NCBI RefSeq assembly: GCF_003568665.1
Contig: NZ_QXMH01000001.1
Span: forward strand, 248,001-312,000
DNA: 64,000 nt
From: Chitinophaga alhagiae
GTDB taxonomy: Bacteria > Bacteroidota > Bacteroidia > Chitinophagales > Chitinophagaceae
Direction: 5' to 3'
Shown here: piece by piece, positions 1 through 9,079 of the stretch
How positions within the stretch are numbered: the stretch's first letter is position 1
How the letters are laid out: each line of letters starts with the position of its first letter
Made by a program: the position numbers and the translations under genes
The notes under the pieces: generated by a model
Databases searched by the model: none
What the model was told of the DNA's origin: nothing
Seen by the model: only the letters and a program-made list of their open reading frames with translations

Positions 1-3000
1 GGGCGATGTCGATGGGGATCTCCGTGGTCATCCCGTTCTGCAGCGCGGCGGTGAGCGTAAGGGTCTGCCCTTCGTCAATATCCGTGTGGGATGACAGCAG
101 CTTCACTTCCGCGTCAGCCAGATCGGCATCATGCACGTTGAGCGCAACACTGCCGCTGATGGTATAACCCGTTGCGGCCGCTGTGAGCGTGAGGTTCTCT
201 GTAGCTTCAATGATATTGTCTTTTATGGCGGCCAGTGACAGCTCATAATACTCCTCATTGGCCGGAATGGTCACCGTCAGCGGAAGACTGGTGAAATCCG
301 CGGCCGTTGCCGTTCCGCCCGCGGTCAATGTAATATTGATAGCGCTGCCGGCTTTAATGCCGGAGGGCAGGCTGAACCTCACTTTGGCGGTGTTGTTCTC
401 TGTTACGTCCGCCACATCAGCGGTAACCGTGATCACATTATTGCCCGGCAGGTCTTTAACGGTGATAGTAGCCGTAGCGGTTTGCGGGCCATAACCGTAT
501 ACGGTGGCCGCTGCCTGCAGGGTGATCTGCTCATCTGCCTCTGCGAGCGCATCATCTACCGCCGTCAACACAAATTCCGCATCGTTATCTCCTTTCAGTA
601 TTTTCAAGGTAGTGGGCGCTATACTGTATTCTGTGCCGGTCATGGCAGTGGTGGCCGTGATGGCCACATCAATATCTTCAGAGGCGGTGATGCCGTCAGG
701 CAGTTTTACGCGGAGCGTCATGCTGCTGCCCTCAAACAGTTCACTGCCCGGCGCGCTTACGCTGATGGTCTTGTTGGCTGTGGTGCCGGTTTTATCCTGT
801 ATGGTGAGCGTGGCGGCATTGATCTGGTAAGTGCCGGCCGTTCCGCTCAACACCAGTTGCTCATCATGCTCCAGTACCAGGTCTGTCAACGCGGTAATAG
901 TGGTGGTGGCAGCGCCTTGTCCCGCAGGGATGGTGATGGTACCCAGCGTATGATCGTCGTTATCCGTTGTAGACGCGGCGTCCCGCACCAGGGTAATGGT
1001 AATGGCCTGTGTGGAGGTAAAACCCTGCAAGGTGGCCGTAACGGTTACGTTGTCCCCCTCTTCTACCGTTGCGGCAGACAGGCTCAGCTGAATGGCCGGT
1101 GACGCGGGCGATACATCGTTCACATCCAGGTCTATCACATCATTATCAAAGGTGAAACCGGTGAGCGAGAGGTGGAGGCGCAGTTTTTCCTGCAGCTCAA
1201 TAATATTGTCTGTAGCCGCATCAACGGTGATGCTGCCGGTATGCCCGCCTGCCGGAATAGTGATGGAGGGCGGATACCCGCCCGTAAAATCTTCCGGTGC
1301 GGTGGTGGTGCCCGTTAGCGGGCTAAGGCTGATCACCAGCGCGTTTGCCGTAGTAACGGGCGAAGGCAGGCTTACCGTATACGTTACGGAACCGCCTTCG
1401 CTGATAGCGGTAGCGGAAGCCGTCAGGGTGATCTTTTTATTATCCGGATCAAGGCCGGTAGCATCTGTTACGTTCACCAGCGCAGTAGCGGTAACGCCCG
1501 CCAGCAGGTCATCTCCGGCCACTGCCAGCTCCAGTTTTTCTGTTGGTTCCAGTATGTTGTCTGCGTTTGTCTGCAACGTGAAGGAAGCCTGGCTGCCCCC
1601 TGCCGGAATGGTCACTGTAGTGATAACGGTGGCCGTGCCATCTGTGAAGCTGTATTCCGCAGGCAGCAATTCTGTGCCGGCGCCGCTGCTCAGGGTGATG
1701 TTAAGCGCCTTGGCCGTGGTAACGGCGCCCGGCAGCTTCACCCGCACAATAGTGGTGTTGCCTTCCGTCAGCGGATTATCGTCCACTTCCAGCACCAGTT
1801 GTTTTTTAGCGGGGTCAAGGCTGGTGGCGTCGGTTACGGTAAAGGTAGTGCCGGTAATGGTAAAGCCGGATGCCGTACCGCCTAGCTGGAAGGTCTCATT
1901 TTCTTCCAGCACGTCGTCATTTTTGGCGCGTACGTAAAATTCTACCTGGGATTGTCCAGCCTGGATGGTAACGGACAGCGGCACCTCCACATCATCCGCT
2001 ATAATATCAGAGCCTGTCAGCGCATCCAGCGTGATCTCAATATCCGCCAGTGCGGCGCCGAAAGAAAGGGCCGCCGTTACTTTCACCTGCGGGTCTCCTT
2101 CATGCAGCGTAGTGGCCTCCGGCGTAAAGATGATGGAAGTGCTGCCGGGATCTTGTATCGTAATATCTTTTGTAAGGGCAGAAGACTGAATGGCCGGCAC
2201 ACCATCTGCCGTAGCCACATCAGCGGTCAATTGCAGCCGGAGCAGTTCGTTGCCTTCCGCCAGGCCATCGTCAGCAGCCGTCACCTTGATCGTCTTTTCC
2301 GTTTCACCCGGCGCAAAGGTCACCGTAGCAGCGGGGTCAAGCGTATAATCGGCGGCGGTGGCAGCCGAAGCCCCGTCTGCCGCAATATTCACTACTATGG
2401 GGAAGGCAGCGGTAATGCCGGGATTGAGGCGCACTTTCACTTCTGCTTCCTGCCCTTCGGTGAGGTTCACCGGTGCAGCATCTGTGAGATATACCTGCCG
2501 GTTGGCGGGTGTGTTCTGCGCATCCGCAATGGTGATAACATCCGCCTGCGTAACGGGCATGCCGGAAAGGGAAAAGGTGAACTGGAGGTTTTCTGTTCCT
2601 TCCAGCACGTTGTCTGCGGCTATTTTGAAGGTAAAGAAACCTTCGTTGGCATACGCCGGAATGGTAACGCTCAGGTTGTCTACCACCACAAAATCATTCT
2701 CATCTGCCGTGGAGGCCGCATCTACCTGCACGTTCACCACTATGTCTTCAGCAGTGATGTAAGGCAACACGATGTAACCCTGGTATTCTGTATCAGGGTC
2801 TGCTTCCGACAGTTGATATTCGCTGGTGTATACGCTGATGGTGGCCTCCAGGCCATCTTCCACTTTATCGTTAAATACCAGCATTACCGGCCCGGTAATG
2901 GTGAAGGCGTTATCTGCATCTGCCGCATCAAAATACAGCACCTCCTGCGGCTCTATCATCCAGTCCTGCAACACCTCCAGTGTAAACGATATATTGTTGC

Positions 3001-4918
3001 CGTCTGCGGGAATAGTCAGCGAAGCGGGGAACGCGTTGATGCCGCCGTACAGGAAATCTCCCATGGTAGCTGTATTGCCCGCCGCATATTCATCATAGGT
3101 AAGGTTGATGGTCACAGGCGCTTCCGTGGTAACCCCTGCGGGCAGGCTGGCCGTTACTACCATATTGCTGCCTTCAGCTGTTGCCGGGGCGGTAAAGGTG
3201 ATCACCCGGTTGTCGGGGTCATCTCCCGTTACATCATGAATATCTATTTCCACCTCATGCGTTCTTTCTTCCGGCCCGAAAAATGCGCTGGCTTTCAGTT
3301 GCAGCTTTTCGGTGTTTTCGATGATCAGGTCTGGCGTGGCCTTCAATGTAAAAGTGGCCGTACTGCCACCGGCAGGGATGGTAACGGTGTACGGCGTGGA
3401 CGGAAATTCCAGCTCATAGTCAGTTGCCTTGGCCGTTAGCGGCGTGGTGCTGATGGTTACCGGCAGGTCTGTTCCCAGCGGGTCTCCCGTCAGTTTCACA
3501 GTTACCACTATCTGGCCGCCTTCCTGCAGCGAAGAAGCTGCCGGCTCCAGGAAAACCTTGTTCTCATCATCATCTACAATGGTATAGGTAGCATCTGTAA
3601 CACCCGTGATCTGCAACTGCGGGGAGCAGGTGGGCAACAGTTCTATGCGCAGCGTTTTATCTTCGTTCTCTGTACCGTTGCCGTGAATGATGATATTGCT
3701 CAGCGGCAGATCAACATTGGTATAGTCCCCGGCGGGAATGATCATTTTTGAATACTGTACGGTGTAGTCAGCAGCCCCGGCATGCCCGGTGCCTGTGCCA
3801 GTAGTGGTTACCCTGAAATGTACTACCTGCGGCAGGTTGAACATACCGTTCTCCAGGTGCAGCGTAACGCCTTGTATCACATGGTCATTATTTCCTTCCA
3901 GGCCTTGCGGCGTGGCGGAAGATAGGCCTATCTGGGCTTTGGACAGCGGCCAGCTTTTAGGCAATGCCATGGCCGGGTCTTCCAGGGTGGAAGGCCCGTC
4001 GTCCGTTTCATCAAAACCGGCAATAAAACTTTTTCTTTCTGTGTACAGGTAGCCGGGTATACTATGGTCCAGCAAAATAGCTTTGTGAATAGCGAGGCCC
4101 ATGCCCGGGTCTTCTATGGTAGTCAACAGGTTTTCCAGCTTGTAGCCAAGGCCGGTTTTATTATCCCGCCCGGCGGTATAACCGGCATAGTAAGAAGTAA
4201 TACCATCAGCTGCCTTGAAAAAATGTGACCCGGCATCAGCTACGGAACAACTGCCGCTGGTTTTTCGGATCCCTACCCTGCCGTATAAAGTGGGTTCGGG
4301 CTGGCCGGGAGCATGCACTTCGTGATACTGGTCATCAACTGCGGTGGCGGCCTGGTCTCCGAAGCCCAACCCGCAATCTACTTCATGCACAAAAGCGCGT
4401 TCGGAGTGATAGATATGCACCATGTAAGGGCCATAGTCCGTAGCGCTTTGTATCCTTTCATCAGAGCTCATATAGTAGTCCATCCGGTACCAGGGCTTGC
4501 CTTCTTCATAAGAGTAGACTACGGATATATTGAAGTTGGCGTTCGTCCTGTTCTTCATGCTCATCAGCTTCACTACCTTCCAGGGGTCTGCGGCGGTGCC
4601 CTGCCCCTGCACGTCCGAAATTTCGCAGGCCCAGCGGTGCAACGTATCCGTACGTTCAGCTGTAGTGGCATCTACCCACCGCTCCAGCATAAAATAGGTA
4701 CGCATGCCCTTGTCCAGTTCGGCCAGGCTGGTTGCCTCGCTATACTGCTTTTTCCCTTTATATTCCGTCAGCACACTGTTTTCAGTGATGGTGATCTTCA
4801 GACCGTTGTCTGACACGGTGCCGCCGGAAGGGTTGATGATGACGGAGGGTACCTGCGCCCAGGCGGTACTATTACAGAACAATAGTGCCAGCATGGCAAT
4901 ACGGAGGCTGATCTTCAT
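1..4918 (-). CDS. Giant secreted Calx-beta repeat protein (3' end beyond left edge)
   Basis: The minus strand reads open without a stop from an ATG at 4918 to the window edge, 1639 codons. Residues 1-22 are a typical signal peptide ending AWAQ. Residues about 23-310 match no family I know. From about residue 310 there are eleven complete Calx-beta-like modules of about 110 residues and the start of a twelfth. Each carries an acidic Asp-Tyr stretch, a TIPAGGS-type turn and an ending like D-IIE-TEKLQL. Such modules bind calcium and build long surface stalks. In this phylum such proteins often end in a type IX sorting domain or a gliding-associated C-terminus, but that end is not in the window. 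Exact substrate or partner cannot be told. Plus-strand frames over the region are shadows caused by codon bias. Confidence 0.9.
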   Translation of the reverse strand, partial: MKISLRIAMLALLFCNSTAWAQVPSVIINPSGGTVSDNGLKITITENSVLTEYKGKKQYSEATSLAELDKGMRTYFMLERWVDATTAERTDTLHRWACEISDVQGQGTAADPWKVVKLMSMKNRTNANFNISVVYSYEEGKPWYRMDYYMSSDERIQSATDYGPYMVHIYHSERAFVHEVDCGLGFGDQAATAVDDQYHEVHAPGQPEPTLYGRVGIRKTSGSCSVADAGSHFFKAADGITSYYAGYTAGRDNKTGLGYKLENLLTTIEDPGMGLAIHKAILLDHSIPGYLYTERKSFIAGFDETDDGPSTLEDPAMALPKSWPLSKAQIGLSSATPQGLEGNNDHVIQGVTLHLENGMFNLPQVVHFRVTTTGTGTGHAGAADYTVQYSKMIIPAGDYTNVDLPLSNIIIHGNGTENEDKTLRIELLPTCSPQLQITGVTDATYTIVDDDENKVFLEPAASSLQEGGQIVVTVKLTGDPLGTDLPVTISTTPLTAKATDYELEFPSTPYTVTIPAGGSTATFTLKATPDLIIENTEKLQLKASAFFGPEERTHEVEIDIHDVTGDDPDNRVITFTAPATAEGSNMVVTASLPAGVTTEAPVTINLTYDEYAAGNTATMGDFLYGGINAFPASLTIPADGNNISFTLEVLQDWMIEPQEVLYFDAADADNAFTITGPVMLVFNDKVEDGLEATISVYTSEYQLSEADPDTEYQGYIVLPYITAEDIVVNVQVDAASTADENDFVVVDNLSVTIPAYANEGFFTFKIAADNVLEGTENLQFTFSLSGMPVTQADVITIADAQNTPANRQVYLTDAAPVNLTEGQEAEVKVRLNPGITAAFPIVVNIAADGASAATAADYTLDPAATVTFAPGETEKTIKVTAADDGLAEGNELLRLQLTADVATADGVPAIQSSALTKDITIQDPGSTSIIFTPEATTLHEGDPQVKVTAALSFGAALADIEITLDALTGSDIIADDVEVPLSVTIQAGQSQVEFYVRAKNDDVLEENETFQLGGTASGFTITGTTFTVTDATSLDPAKKQLVLEVDDNPLTEGNTTIVRVKLPGAVTTAKALNITLSSGAGTELLPAEYSFTDGTATVITTVTIPAGGSQASFTLQTNADNILEPTEKLELAVAGDDLLAGVTATALVNVTDATGLDPDNKKITLTASATAISEGGSVTYTVSLPSPVTTANALVISLSPLTGTTTAPEDFTGGYPPSITIPAGGHTGSITVDAATDNIIELQEKLRLHLSLTGFTFDNDVIDLDVNDVSPASPAIQLSLSAATVEEGDNVTVTATLQGFTSTQAITITLVRDAASTTDNDDHTLGTITIPAGQGAATTTITALTDLVLEHDEQLVLSGTAGTYQINAATLTIQDKTGTTANKTISVSAPGSELFEGSSMTLRVKLPDGITASEDIDVAITATTAMTGTEYSIAPTTLKILKGDNDAEFVLTAVDDALAEADEQITLQAAATVYGYGPQTATATITVKDLPGNNVITVTADVADVTENNTAKVRFSLPSGIKAGSAINITLTAGGTATAADFTSLPLTVTIPANEEYYELSLAAIKDNIIEATENLTLTAAATGYTISGSVALNVHDADLADAEVKLLSSHTDIDEGQTLTLTAALQNGMTTEIPIDIA

Positions 4919-5320
4919 AGGATAGGACAGGACTAACATAATAACATTAAAATTTCTTTACATCCATACTATATTTCCCGAAGCTGACGTTTATATGCCT
5001 GGGCCGGTTCGCGGGCGGTTTATTTTCCCCGGGCGGTTGCCCTTTCTTTCCTCTTTTCCCGTTTGTAAGCGTTTCTGCTACAGCTACTTAGTTCATCAAT
5101 GACTCCGAAAAATAATGTGTAATTACCTGGAAATATAGGTCGTCAATTAGCAAATGTATTATTTTTATAATATTATAGCAAATAATAATTGTATTATTTT
5201 ATGAATATGAATAAAACAGGGCTTGGGGGCTTAAACAGTTCAGATTGAGGGGAATGTGCCGTGCAGAAAGCATTATGTTAAAAGTTAAAATAACGGTAGA
5301 TTTGCAAAAAATTATTTGGA
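4919..5320. other. Divergent intergenic region
   Basis: About 400 bp separate the starts of the Calx-beta gene and ahcY. The part at 5130-5220 is very AT-rich. I see no tRNA, no hairpin terminator and no credible short gene. The only clear element is the ahcY -7 box listed separately. Confidence 0.6.
5297..5304 (+). promoter_or_regulatory. ahcY promoter -7 box
   Basis: TAGATTTG fits the Bacteroidota -7 consensus TANNTTTG and lies 16 bp before the ahcY ATG. The -33 element is weak (TATG at 5274-5277, 19 bp upstream). Confidence 0.5.
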
Positions 5321-6649
5321 ATGTCAACAACTGCTAAATCCAAGATTGATTTGAACCTCAAGTACAAAGTAAAAGACATGTCTTTGGCTGAATGGGGTCG
5401 CAAAGAAATACAGCTTGCTGAAGCTGAAATGCCGGGATTGATGGCCCTCCGCGAAGAATATGGCAAATCCCAACCATTGAAAGGCGCCCGTATTGCAGGC
5501 TGCCTGCACATGACCATTCAAACGGCTGTGCTGATCGAGACCCTGGTAGCCCTTGGCGCCGAGGTACAATGGAGCTCCTGCAACATCTTCTCTACGCAAG
5601 ACCATGCCGCTGCCGCTATTGCTGCTGCCGGCATTCCGGTATATGCCTGGAAAGGACTGAGCGAAGAAGATTTTAACTGGTGCATTGAACAGACGCTGTT
5701 TTTCGGCAGTCTTGACCGCCCCCTGAACATGATCCTGGATGACGGCGGGGACCTGACCAATATGGTACTGGACGTTTACCCCGAGCTGATCCAGCACATC
5801 AAAGGCCTGAGTGAAGAAACCACTACCGGTGTTCACCGCCTGTATGAAAGAATGAAGAACGGCACGCTGCCCATGCCTGCTATCAATATTAACGACTCCG
5901 TTACCAAATCCAAGTTCGACAACAAGTACGGCTGCCGCGAATCCTGTGTGGACGCTATCCGCCGTGCCACAGACGTGATGATTGCCGGCAAGGTAGCTGT
6001 AGTGGCCGGTTTTGGCGATGTGGGCAAAGGCTCCGCAGAATCCCTGGCTGGCGCAGGCGCCCGTGTGATCGTTACTGAAATTGACCCTATCTGCGCTTTG
6101 CAGGCGGCGATGGAAGGATATGAAGTGAAGAAAATGGCTGACGCGGTAAAAGAAGCCGATATTATCGTGACCACCACCGGTTGCCGCGATATCATCACCG
6201 GCGCGCACTTCAAAGCCATGAAAGACAAAGCCATTGTATGTAACATCGGCCACTTCGACATCGAGATCGATGTTGCCTGGCTGAATACCAACTTTGGCCA
6301 TACCAAAGTGGAGATCAAACCACAGGTAGACAAATACACTGTTGACGGTAAAGACATCATTCTGCTGGCAGAAGGCCGCCTCGTAAACCTGGGCTGCGCC
6401 ACCGGCCACCCCTCTTTTGTGATGAGCAACTCCTTCACCAACCAGACCCTGGCCCAACTGGAGCTGTGGACCAACAGCGACAAGTATGAGAACCAGGTAT
6501 ACGTGCTGCCCAAGCACCTGGATGAGAAAGTAGCCCGCCTCCACCTGAAAAAGATCGGTGTGGAGCTGGACGTGCTGAGCAAAGAGCAGTCTGCTTACCT
6601 CGGTATTCCTGTTGAAGGGCCGTTCAAGCCTGAATACTACCGTTACTAG
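5321..6649 (+). CDS. ahcY: Adenosylhomocysteinase
   Basis: 442 residues, full length for the family. The enzyme reversibly hydrolyses S-adenosylhomocysteine to adenosine and homocysteine in the cytoplasm, keeping methyltransferases free of product inhibition. Visible landmarks are the N-terminal substrate-domain motif with [14 protein letters not shown], the DDGGDLT segment, the Rossmann NAD site [11 protein letters not shown], the conserved GHFDIEID segment, and the C-terminal FKPEYYRY ending that completes the neighbouring NAD site in the tetramer. Transcribed alone: it has its own -7 box and a strong terminator directly downstream. Confidence 0.97.
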   Translation: MSTTAKSKIDLNLKYKVKDMSLAEWGRKEIQLAEAEMPGLMALREEYGKSQPLKGARIAGCLHMTIQTAVLIETLVALGAEVQWSSCNIFSTQDHAAAAIAAAGIPVYAWKGLSEEDFNWCIEQTLFFGSLDRPLNMILDDGGDLTNMVLDVYPELIQHIKGLSEETTTGVHRLYERMKNGTLPMPAININDSVTKSKFDNKYGCRESCVDAIRRATDVMIAGKVAVVAGFGDVGKGSAESLAGAGARVIVTEIDPICALQAAMEGYEVKKMADAVKEADIIVTTTGCRDIITGAHFKAMKDKAIVCNIGHFDIEIDVAWLNTNFGHTKVEIKPQVDKYTVDGKDIILLAEGRLVNLGCATGHPSFVMSNSFTNQTLAQLELWTNSDKYENQVYVLPKHLDEKVARLHLKKIGVELDVLSKEQSAYLGIPVEGPFKPEYYRY

Positions 6650-6671
6650 TCATAACGTATGCTTTTTTATA

Positions 6672-6708
6672 AAAGGCAGCTCCGGCACGGGGCTGCCTTT
6701 CTTTTTTC
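6672..6708 (+). terminator. Rho-independent terminator of ahcY
   Basis: Nine-base perfect stem aaaggcagc/gctgccttt (6672-6680 with 6692-6700) followed by a T-rich run starting at 6702. Confidence 0.8.
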
Positions 6709-6721
6709 CGGGGTTCTCTAA

Positions 6722-6745
6722 AATATAAGGCTACAGCCTTATATT
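6722..6745. promoter_or_regulatory. satD operator-like palindrome 1
   Basis: Perfect 11-bp inverted repeat AATATAAGGCT / AGCCTTATATT around a 2-bp centre, centred at 6733.5. It is the first of three related sites at exact 29-bp spacing. Confidence 0.65.
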
Positions 6746-6750
6746 AATAG

Positions 6751-6774
6751 ATTATAAGGCTATAGGCTTATAAT
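6751..6774. promoter_or_regulatory. satD operator-like palindrome 2
   Basis: 24-bp inverted repeat beginning ATTATAAG and ending CTTATAAT with one mismatched pair, centred at 6762.5, 29 bp after the centre of site 1. Confidence 0.65.
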
Positions 6775-6779
6775 GAGGC

Positions 6780-6805
6780 ATTATAAGGTTTATGACTTAT
6801 ATTTG
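6780..6805. promoter_or_regulatory. satD operator-like palindrome 3 overlapping the -7 box
   Basis: Degenerate copy (ATTATAAG ... CTTATATT, 6780-6803) centred at 6791.5, again 29 bp after site 2. Its right arm overlaps TATATTTG at 6798-6805, which fits TANNTTTG and ends 5 bp before the satD ATG, so a protein bound here would block the promoter. Confidence 0.55.
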
Positions 6806-6810
6806 TAAAC

Positions 6811-7437
6811 ATGAAAAAGGCGGTAGTTATTACAGGAGACGTGATCAGCTCTTCTACGCTGAAAGCCACGCAACGGAAACGCCTGCAGCAGGCGCTGGAT
6901 GCTGCCTTTGCAGCGGCGGGGCAGCAGGTGCCCGGCTTCAGGGCGGAACAGTTCCGGGGAGACAGTTTCCAGGCCGTGCTGGTAAAGCAGCCTGCAACCG
7001 CGCTGCAGGCCAGCCTCATCATACTGGCCGCGTTATGGAAAAAAGGTTTCAGGGCGCGGCTGGCCATTGGTACGGGAGAAATTTCGTTCACATCGAAAAA
7101 CATCGTAACTTCTGACGGTTCCGCGTTCAGGCATTCCGGGCCCATGCTGGATGAACTGAAGAAAAAGAACGGGCTGCTGGCCATTGTTACCCCCCACCCT
7201 GCCGTCAACCAGGAGTGGGACATTCACAGCCAGGTGCTTTCCTTCCTGGCAGAGCGCTGGAGCCCCCTGCAGGCAGAAGCCGTGCTGGAACAGCTCAACG
7301 GCCTTACACAGGCACAAACAGCAGAAAAACTGCATATCCGCCAACCAGCCGTGCATCAACGGCTGCAGGCCGCAGGCTGGCATGTGGCAGACCTGATCGT
7401 AAAGCGGTTTGAGCAACAGATCTTAACCATGTTTTAA
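6811..7437 (+). CDS. SatD-family protein with C-terminal helix-turn-helix
   Basis: 208 residues. The N-terminal part opens with VVITGDVISSS and carries the FRGDSFQ segment seen in SatD proteins, whose biochemical role is not established. Residues about 165-189 (LTQAQTAEKL..RQPAVHQRL) read as a helix-turn-helix, so DNA binding is likely. The start is the ATG at 6811, immediately after a -7 box. Three phased palindromes upstream make autoregulation the simplest model (inference). A membrane DUF3307 gene follows 11 bp downstream and is surely co-transcribed. The satD name comes from a streptococcal locus and does not define a function here. Confidence 0.85.
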   Translation: MKKAVVITGDVISSSTLKATQRKRLQQALDAAFAAAGQQVPGFRAEQFRGDSFQAVLVKQPATALQASLIILAALWKKGFRARLAIGTGEISFTSKNIVTSDGSAFRHSGPMLDELKKKNGLLAIVTPHPAVNQEWDIHSQVLSFLAERWSPLQAEAVLEQLNGLTQAQTAEKLHIRQPAVHQRLQAAGWHVADLIVKRFEQQILTMF

Positions 7438-7448
7438 AAACCATATTG

Positions 7449-8174
7449 ATGCTTTTATTGATAAAATGGCTATGCGCTCATATACTGGGCGATTTTGCCC
7501 TGCAACCCTCCCGCTTTGTTCAACATAAACGCCGTTACAAGGCAGCTTCCGGATATCTTTACCTGCATTGCCTGGTCCATGCGGCCCTCGTATACCTGTT
7601 TACCGGCATGTGGCAGCTGTGGCTGGCGCCCGTAGCAGTGGGCGTTACGCATTATTTCATAGACCTCTGGAAACTGCATCAGAAAGACGATGCCAAAAGT
7701 TTTATTATAGACCAGCTGCTGCACCTGGCCGTATTGCTGCTGCTGTGGATACAGGTTACCGGCAACTGGGCGGCCGTATGGCCTTACCTGCAGGCCCTGC
7801 TCAATAACCGCCAGTTCTGGACGCTACTTTTCGGCTACGCCGCCATCATCTGGCCCGCGGCCTTCCTGCTGGGCTTTGCCACCCGCCGCTGGCGCAACCA
7901 GGTGCAGGACGCGCGCCTCTCCAACGGTAAAACCTCCCTCAGCGAAGCCGGCCGCTGGATCGGTATTTTTGAACGCATACTCATCCTCACCTTTGTGGTC
8001 ACCAGCCACTACGAAGGCATCGGTTTCCTCATTGCCGCCAAGTCCATTCTCCGGTTCAACGACCTGAAAGGCAACGATACCCACCGCGAAACCGAATATG
8101 TGCTCATTGGCACGCTGATGAGCTTTTCCATCTCCATTTTTACCGGCCTTGCCGTGAAATACCTGCTGCAATAA
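7449..8174 (+). CDS. DUF3307 membrane protein
   Basis: 241 residues from the ATG at 7449; a TTG three bases-in-frame earlier (7446) is less likely. Begins with the family pattern AHILGDFALQPSRFVQHKR, then several hydrophobic segments (about residues 40-60, 80-105, 115-140 and a C-terminal one near 220-238), so it is an inner-membrane protein. Polar residues D and H in the first helices could bind a metal or substrate, but the family has no known function. It follows satD in an apparent two-gene operon, suggesting that SatD controls or serves it. Confidence 0.85.
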   Translation: MLLLIKWLCAHILGDFALQPSRFVQHKRRYKAASGYLYLHCLVHAALVYLFTGMWQLWLAPVAVGVTHYFIDLWKLHQKDDAKSFIIDQLLHLAVLLLLWIQVTGNWAAVWPYLQALLNNRQFWTLLFGYAAIIWPAAFLLGFATRRWRNQVQDARLSNGKTSLSEAGRWIGIFERILILTFVVTSHYEGIGFLIAAKSILRFNDLKGNDTHRETEYVLIGTLMSFSISIFTGLAVKYLLQ

Positions 8175-8188
8175 TTGGGTAAACAACG

Positions 8189-8196
8189 TAATTTTG
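8189..8196 (+). promoter_or_regulatory. pdxJ -7 box
   Basis: TAATTTTG fits TANNTTTG and ends only 4 bp before the pdxJ ATG. A transcript from it would start at or next to the start codon. No good -33 element is seen. Confidence 0.4.
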
Positions 8197-8200
8197 CGGC

Positions 8201-8932
8201 ATGACCAAGCTGAGTGTTAACATCAACAAGTTTGCCACGCTGCGCAACGCACGCGGCGGCAATTTGCCGGACATTATACAGGTAGCCAAAGACTGCGAAC
8301 GTTTTGGCGCGGATGGCATTACGGTACACCCCCGGCCGGATGAACGCCACATCCGCTACCAGGACGTACGGGACCTGAAACCCATTGTTACTACGGAATT
8401 TAATATTGAGGGCTATCCCTCACAGGATTTTATAGACCTGGTGCTGGAAGTAAAACCGCACCAGTGTACACTGGTGCCGGACCCGCCGGGCGTTATCACC
8501 TCCAATACCGGCTGGGACACGGTACAGCACCAGTCTTTCCTGAAAGACGTGATCAGCACCCTTAAAAAGGCCGGCATCAGGGTCTCTATCTTCCTCAACC
8601 CGGAAACAGGCATGGTAGCCGGCGCCAAATCTGCCGGGGCAGACCGCATAGAGCTGTACACCGGCCCCTACGCGGAAGAATACACGAAAGCCCGCACCCA
8701 TCCGCAAAACTTCCAGTTGTTCAACGACTATAAAAATACCGCCCGCGAAGCCTCCGCCATTGGCCTGGAGCTGAACGCCGGCCACGACCTGAACCTGGAT
8801 AACCTCCGTTTCTTCAAGCTGCACATTCCCCAGCTCAAGGAAGTGTCTATTGGCCACGCGCTGATATGCGACGCTATCTACATGGGTCTGGAAAATACCA
8901 TCCAGCTCTACAAGCGGCAGTTGCAGGATTAA
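8201..8932 (+). CDS. pdxJ: Pyridoxine 5'-phosphate synthase
   Basis: 243 residues, normal size. PdxJ condenses 3-amino-2-oxopropyl phosphate with 1-deoxyxylulose 5-phosphate to give pyridoxine 5'-phosphate, the ring-closing step of the DXP-dependent vitamin B6 route. Conserved pieces visible are LSVNINKFATLRN at the start, HPRPDERHI, TEFNIEGYP, TLVPDPPGVITS, LNAGHDLN and EVSIGHALI near the C-terminus. Ends in a bidirectional hairpin shared with the convergent ABC exporter genes. Confidence 0.96.
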   Translation: MTKLSVNINKFATLRNARGGNLPDIIQVAKDCERFGADGITVHPRPDERHIRYQDVRDLKPIVTTEFNIEGYPSQDFIDLVLEVKPHQCTLVPDPPGVITSNTGWDTVQHQSFLKDVISTLKKAGIRVSIFLNPETGMVAGAKSAGADRIELYTGPYAEEYTKARTHPQNFQLFNDYKNTAREASAIGLELNAGHDLNLDNLRFFKLHIPQLKEVSIGHALICDAIYMGLENTIQLYKRQLQD

Positions 8933-9030
8933 AATAACTGCCGGAAAAGTGCTTTAAATGGTGGGGACCAGGCTGGCTGGAACATGCATATTGCACAACC
9001 ATGATCTTCCCGGAAAATATTGATCGCAGA

Positions 9031-9064
9031 AGGGGCTGATGGAAAAAACCATCAGCCCCTTTAT
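9031..9064. terminator. Bidirectional terminator between pdxJ and the ABC permease
   Basis: Perfect 12-bp stem aggggctgatgg/ccatcagcccct (9031-9042 with 9049-9060) with an A6 loop, lying between convergent genes. Followed by ttta on the plus strand. Confidence 0.7.
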
Positions 9065-9079
9065 ACATATCATACACTC

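Noticed and set aside
1952..3439. Plus-strand open frames over 258-4925, the longest at 1952-3439
   Set aside because: Their translations are rich in Arg, Gly and His without any motif, while the minus strand encodes eleven regular Calx-beta modules.
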